Shown: positions 62,262 through 64,000 of the stretch, piece by piece | Layout: every line of letters begins with the position of its first letter | How positions within the stretch are numbered: position 1 is the stretch's first letter | Source: Herbaspirillum frisingense GSF30 | GTDB lineage: Bacteria > Pseudomonadota > Gammaproteobacteria > Burkholderiales > Burkholderiaceae_D | Assembly (NCBI RefSeq): GCF_000300975.2 | Contig: NZ_AEEC02000019.1 | Location: 1-64,000, forward strand | Direction of reading: 5' to 3' | Length of the DNA: 64,000 bases | Made by a program: the position numbers and the translations under genes | Notes under the pieces: generated by a model | Told to the model about the DNA's origin: nothing | The model's database searches: none | What the model saw: only the letters and a program-made list of their open reading frames with translations

Positions 62262-63443
62262 TCATCGCTCCTTCCCCATCAGCAGTCTGGCCGCGTCGTC
62301 GGCAATGACCTGTTCCTCATTGGTCGGGATCACCAGCACCCGCAGGCGGCTGGCCTGGCTGCTGATGCATTCCAGATGCTGTTCATTGGCGGCCGGGTCC
62401 AGCCTGATGCCCAGCCAGCCAAGCCGGCGGCAGATGGCGGTGCGCATGCGGGCGTCATGCTCGCCGATGCCGGCGGTGAAGACCAGTGCATCCATGCCGC
62501 CCAGGGTGGTGGCCAGCCGTGCCGCCTCGCCGGCGCAGCGCAACGCGAACAGCTCCAATGCTTCACGGGCCGGGATGGACTCGCTCTGCTGCAGCGTGCG
62601 CACATCGGCGCTCACGCCGGATACCCCCAGCAGGCCGCTCTGGTGATACAGCAGGTCTTCCAGCGCGGCCGGGGTCATCCCCTGCTGCAACAGGTACAGC
62701 AACACGCCGGGATCAAGCGCACCGCAACGCGTGCCCATGGGGACGCCTTCCAGCGTGGAGAAACCGGTGCTGGCATCGACACTGCGACCGTTCTGGAGCG
62801 CACACAGACTGGCGCCATTGCCCAGGTGCGCGACCACCACGTTGCCGTGTGCCTCGGGCAGGCCGCGCCGACGCAGCTCATCGGCGATATAGCTGTAGGA
62901 AATACCGTGGAAACCGTAACGCAGCACACCTTCGTCATGCAGCTTGCGTGGCAGGGCAAAGCGGCGCGCCAGCGCGTCCTGGGTGGCGTGGAACGCGGTG
63001 TCGAAGGTGGCGGTCTGCGGCAATCCGGGACGCAAACGCTCGATGGCGCGGATCAGCCGCAGGTTCTGGGGCTGGTGCAAAGGGGCCAGCGGCGCCAGGG
63101 CTTCCAGCGTGGCTTCGATGGCGGGGTCCAGCAGCACCGGGCGCGACAGGTGCAGGCCGCCATGCACCACGCGATGCCCGACCGCGCACAGGGCGCCCTG
63201 CTCATGGCCGACTTCCAGCTGGTGCAGCACTTCTTCCAGCACCTTGTCCATCGATGCTATCGGGTCGGCCTTGATCTCGATGGCCGAACGTACGCCATCG
63301 ATCTCCAGACGCAATTGCAGCGGCGTCAGGTGCAGGTCCAGTTGCCCCTGCCCGATCTTGGTGGCGCGGGCCTGGTCGAGGCGAAACACGCCCAGCTTGA
63401 TCGAAGACGAGCCTGCATTGAAGGTGAGCAGCCAGCGGTTCAT
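62262..63443 (-). CDS. ackA: acetate kinase
   Basis: Acetate/propionate-family kinase of 393 residues that converts acetyl phosphate and ADP to acetate and ATP, or the reverse. Landmarks are FNAGSSSIKLGVF near the start, the Arg of GHRVVHGG, APLHQPQN, TFDTAFH, YGFHGISY, VVAHLGNGASL, STGFSTLEGVPMGTRCGALDPG and FTAGIGEH. GAGGA lies 4 bases before the ATG. It overlaps the phosphate acyltransferase gene by 4 bases, so the two form an acetyl-CoA to acetate module. Confidence 0.94.
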   Translation of the reverse strand: MNRWLLTFNAGSSSIKLGVFRLDQARATKIGQGQLDLHLTPLQLRLEIDGVRSAIEIKADPIASMDKVLEEVLHQLEVGHEQGALCAVGHRVVHGGLHLSRPVLLDPAIEATLEALAPLAPLHQPQNLRLIRAIERLRPGLPQTATFDTAFHATQDALARRFALPRKLHDEGVLRYGFHGISYSYIADELRRRGLPEAHGNVVVAHLGNGASLCALQNGRSVDASTGFSTLEGVPMGTRCGALDPGVLLYLLQQGMTPAALEDLLYHQSGLLGVSGVSADVRTLQQSESIPAREALELFALRCAGEAARLATTLGGMDALVFTAGIGEHDARMRTAICRRLGWLGIRLDPAANEQHLECISSQASRLRVLVIPTNEEQVIADDAARLLMGKER

Positions 63444-64000
63444 GCGTCCTCCTGAGGGGATACCTGCACGGCGGCCCGTGCCGCCACCAGCCGGGCCAGC
63501 GCGGACGATGCCAGGCGCACCCGCAGGCTGTCGGCGCGACTGGTGAGAATCACGGGCACGCGTGCGCCCAGCACCAGGCCTGCGGCATCGGCCTGCGCCA
63601 GGTAGATCAGTTGCTTGGCCAGCATGTTGCCGGCCTCCAGGTCCGGCACCAGCAGGATGTCCACACTGCCGGCCACCGGTGAGGCTATCCCCTTGATGGT
63701 GGCGGCCTCCAGGCTGATGGCATTGTCAAAGGCCAGCGGGCCATCCACCAGCGCGCCGGTGATCTGGTGGCGCGTCGCCATCACCGTCAGCGCGGCGGCA
63801 TCCAGTGTGGAGGGCATGGCCGGATTGACGGTCTCCACCGCCGCCAGCACCGCCACATGGGGACGGGGCACGCCCATCACGTGCAGCAGGTCGATGGCGT
63901 TCTGGCAGATGTCGCGCTTGTGCGCCAGCGTGGGCGCGATGTTGATGGCGGCGTCGGTGATGACCAGCGGTTTGGAATAGGTGGGGATGGCCATCGCGTA
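63440..64000 (-). CDS. phosphate acetyl/butyryltransferase domain protein, 3' part only
   Basis: Partial gene: the last 187 codons are present and the frame stays open to the window edge. The ATG at 63994 is probably internal, because the preceding codons (Tyr-Ala) and the following VITDAAINIAPTLAHKRDICQNAIDLLHVMGV belong to the middle of the PTA_PTB fold. Further motifs are GALVDGPLAFDNAISLEAATIKGI and VDILLVPDLEAGNMLAKQLIYLAQADAAGLVLGARVPVILTSRADS. It may be the C-terminal half of a bifunctional enoyl-CoA hydratase/phosphate acetyltransferase. It is co-transcribed with ackA. Confidence 0.9.
   Translation of the reverse strand, partial: YAMAIPTYSKPLVITDAAINIAPTLAHKRDICQNAIDLLHVMGVPRPHVAVLAAVETVNPAMPSTLDAAALTVMATRHQITGALVDGPLAFDNAISLEAATIKGIASPVAGSVDILLVPDLEAGNMLAKQLIYLAQADAAGLVLGARVPVILTSRADSLRVRLASSALARLVAARAAVQVSPQEDA

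Noticed and set aside
62870-62920. Tyr in place of the second His of the acetate kinase motif (YGFHGISY instead of YGFHGTSH)
   Set aside because: I recall the same change in other proteobacterial acetate/propionate-family kinases next to Pta-like genes, so it is not clearly unusual.
1-64000. tRNA/rRNA genes, CRISPR arrays, insertion sequences, attachment sites
   Set aside because: None seen on reading both strands; no transposase or integrase among the open frames. A dedicated tRNA and repeat scan would be needed to exclude them fully.

Overview
The window is GC-rich, densely packed chromosomal DNA of a Gram-negative bacterium. Gene content (llpE-bpeEF-oprC-like efflux operon, filamentous-haemagglutinin two-partner secretion, acetate kinase overlapping a phosphotransacetylase-type gene, many LysR/TetR/Lrp regulators) and protein style point to a betaproteobacterium of the Burkholderiales, most likely Oxalobacteraceae (Herbaspirillum-like). 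That placement is inference from protein resemblance only. I saw no rRNA, tRNA, CRISPR array, insertion sequence or prophage; about 49 protein genes are supported.

Layout. 0-7.7 kb: alpha/beta hydrolase plus a complete RND efflux pump (fusion protein, MexF/BpeF-type transporter, outer-membrane factor) and a DUF1993 gene, closed by two tandem terminators. 7.8-15.5 kb, minus strand: HD-GYP/GAF protein, membrane ClpP-like protein, MASE1-type hybrid histidine kinase, OmpR-type regulator and a SulP anion transporter. 16-26.4 kb: a class II cyclic-nucleotide phosphodiesterase facing a minus-strand set of CHASE2 adenylate cyclase, TpsB transporter, 1400-residue TpsA exoprotein and secreted FecR-domain protein. 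This is the most interesting neighbourhood: cAMP synthesis and breakdown flank a surface-protein secretion locus.

26.6-42.6 kb: small metabolic units, each with a local regulator. These are an aldo/keto reductase; an MFS transporter plus Asp/Glu racemase-like protein near an RpiR regulator; a YegD-like Hsp70; SDR/LysR divergent pair; CDP-diacylglycerol diphosphatase; Lrp plus saccharopine-dehydrogenase-like enzyme; SDR; EamA transporter plus GcvA-like LysR; DauR-like regulator plus hydroxyaspartate ammonia-lyase-like enzyme; CHMI; and a VOC protein. Several intergenic regions carry clear inverted or direct repeats that look like operators.

42.6-55.5 kb: a GAF-GGDEF diguanylate cyclase, an MFS exporter with divergent TetR, then a LacI-controlled beta-galactoside locus (ABC ATPase, GH42 beta-galactosidase, binding protein, two permeases), a lipoprotein and a 48-residue secreted peptide. 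55.6-64 kb: a second RND pump (fusion protein, transporter, outer-membrane factor) with divergent TetR, then acetate kinase and the 3' part of a phosphate acyltransferase gene that runs off the window end.

Starts were chosen from Shine-Dalgarno position and expected domain start, so many differ from the longest open frame. All family names are from my own reading of motifs; no database search was run.
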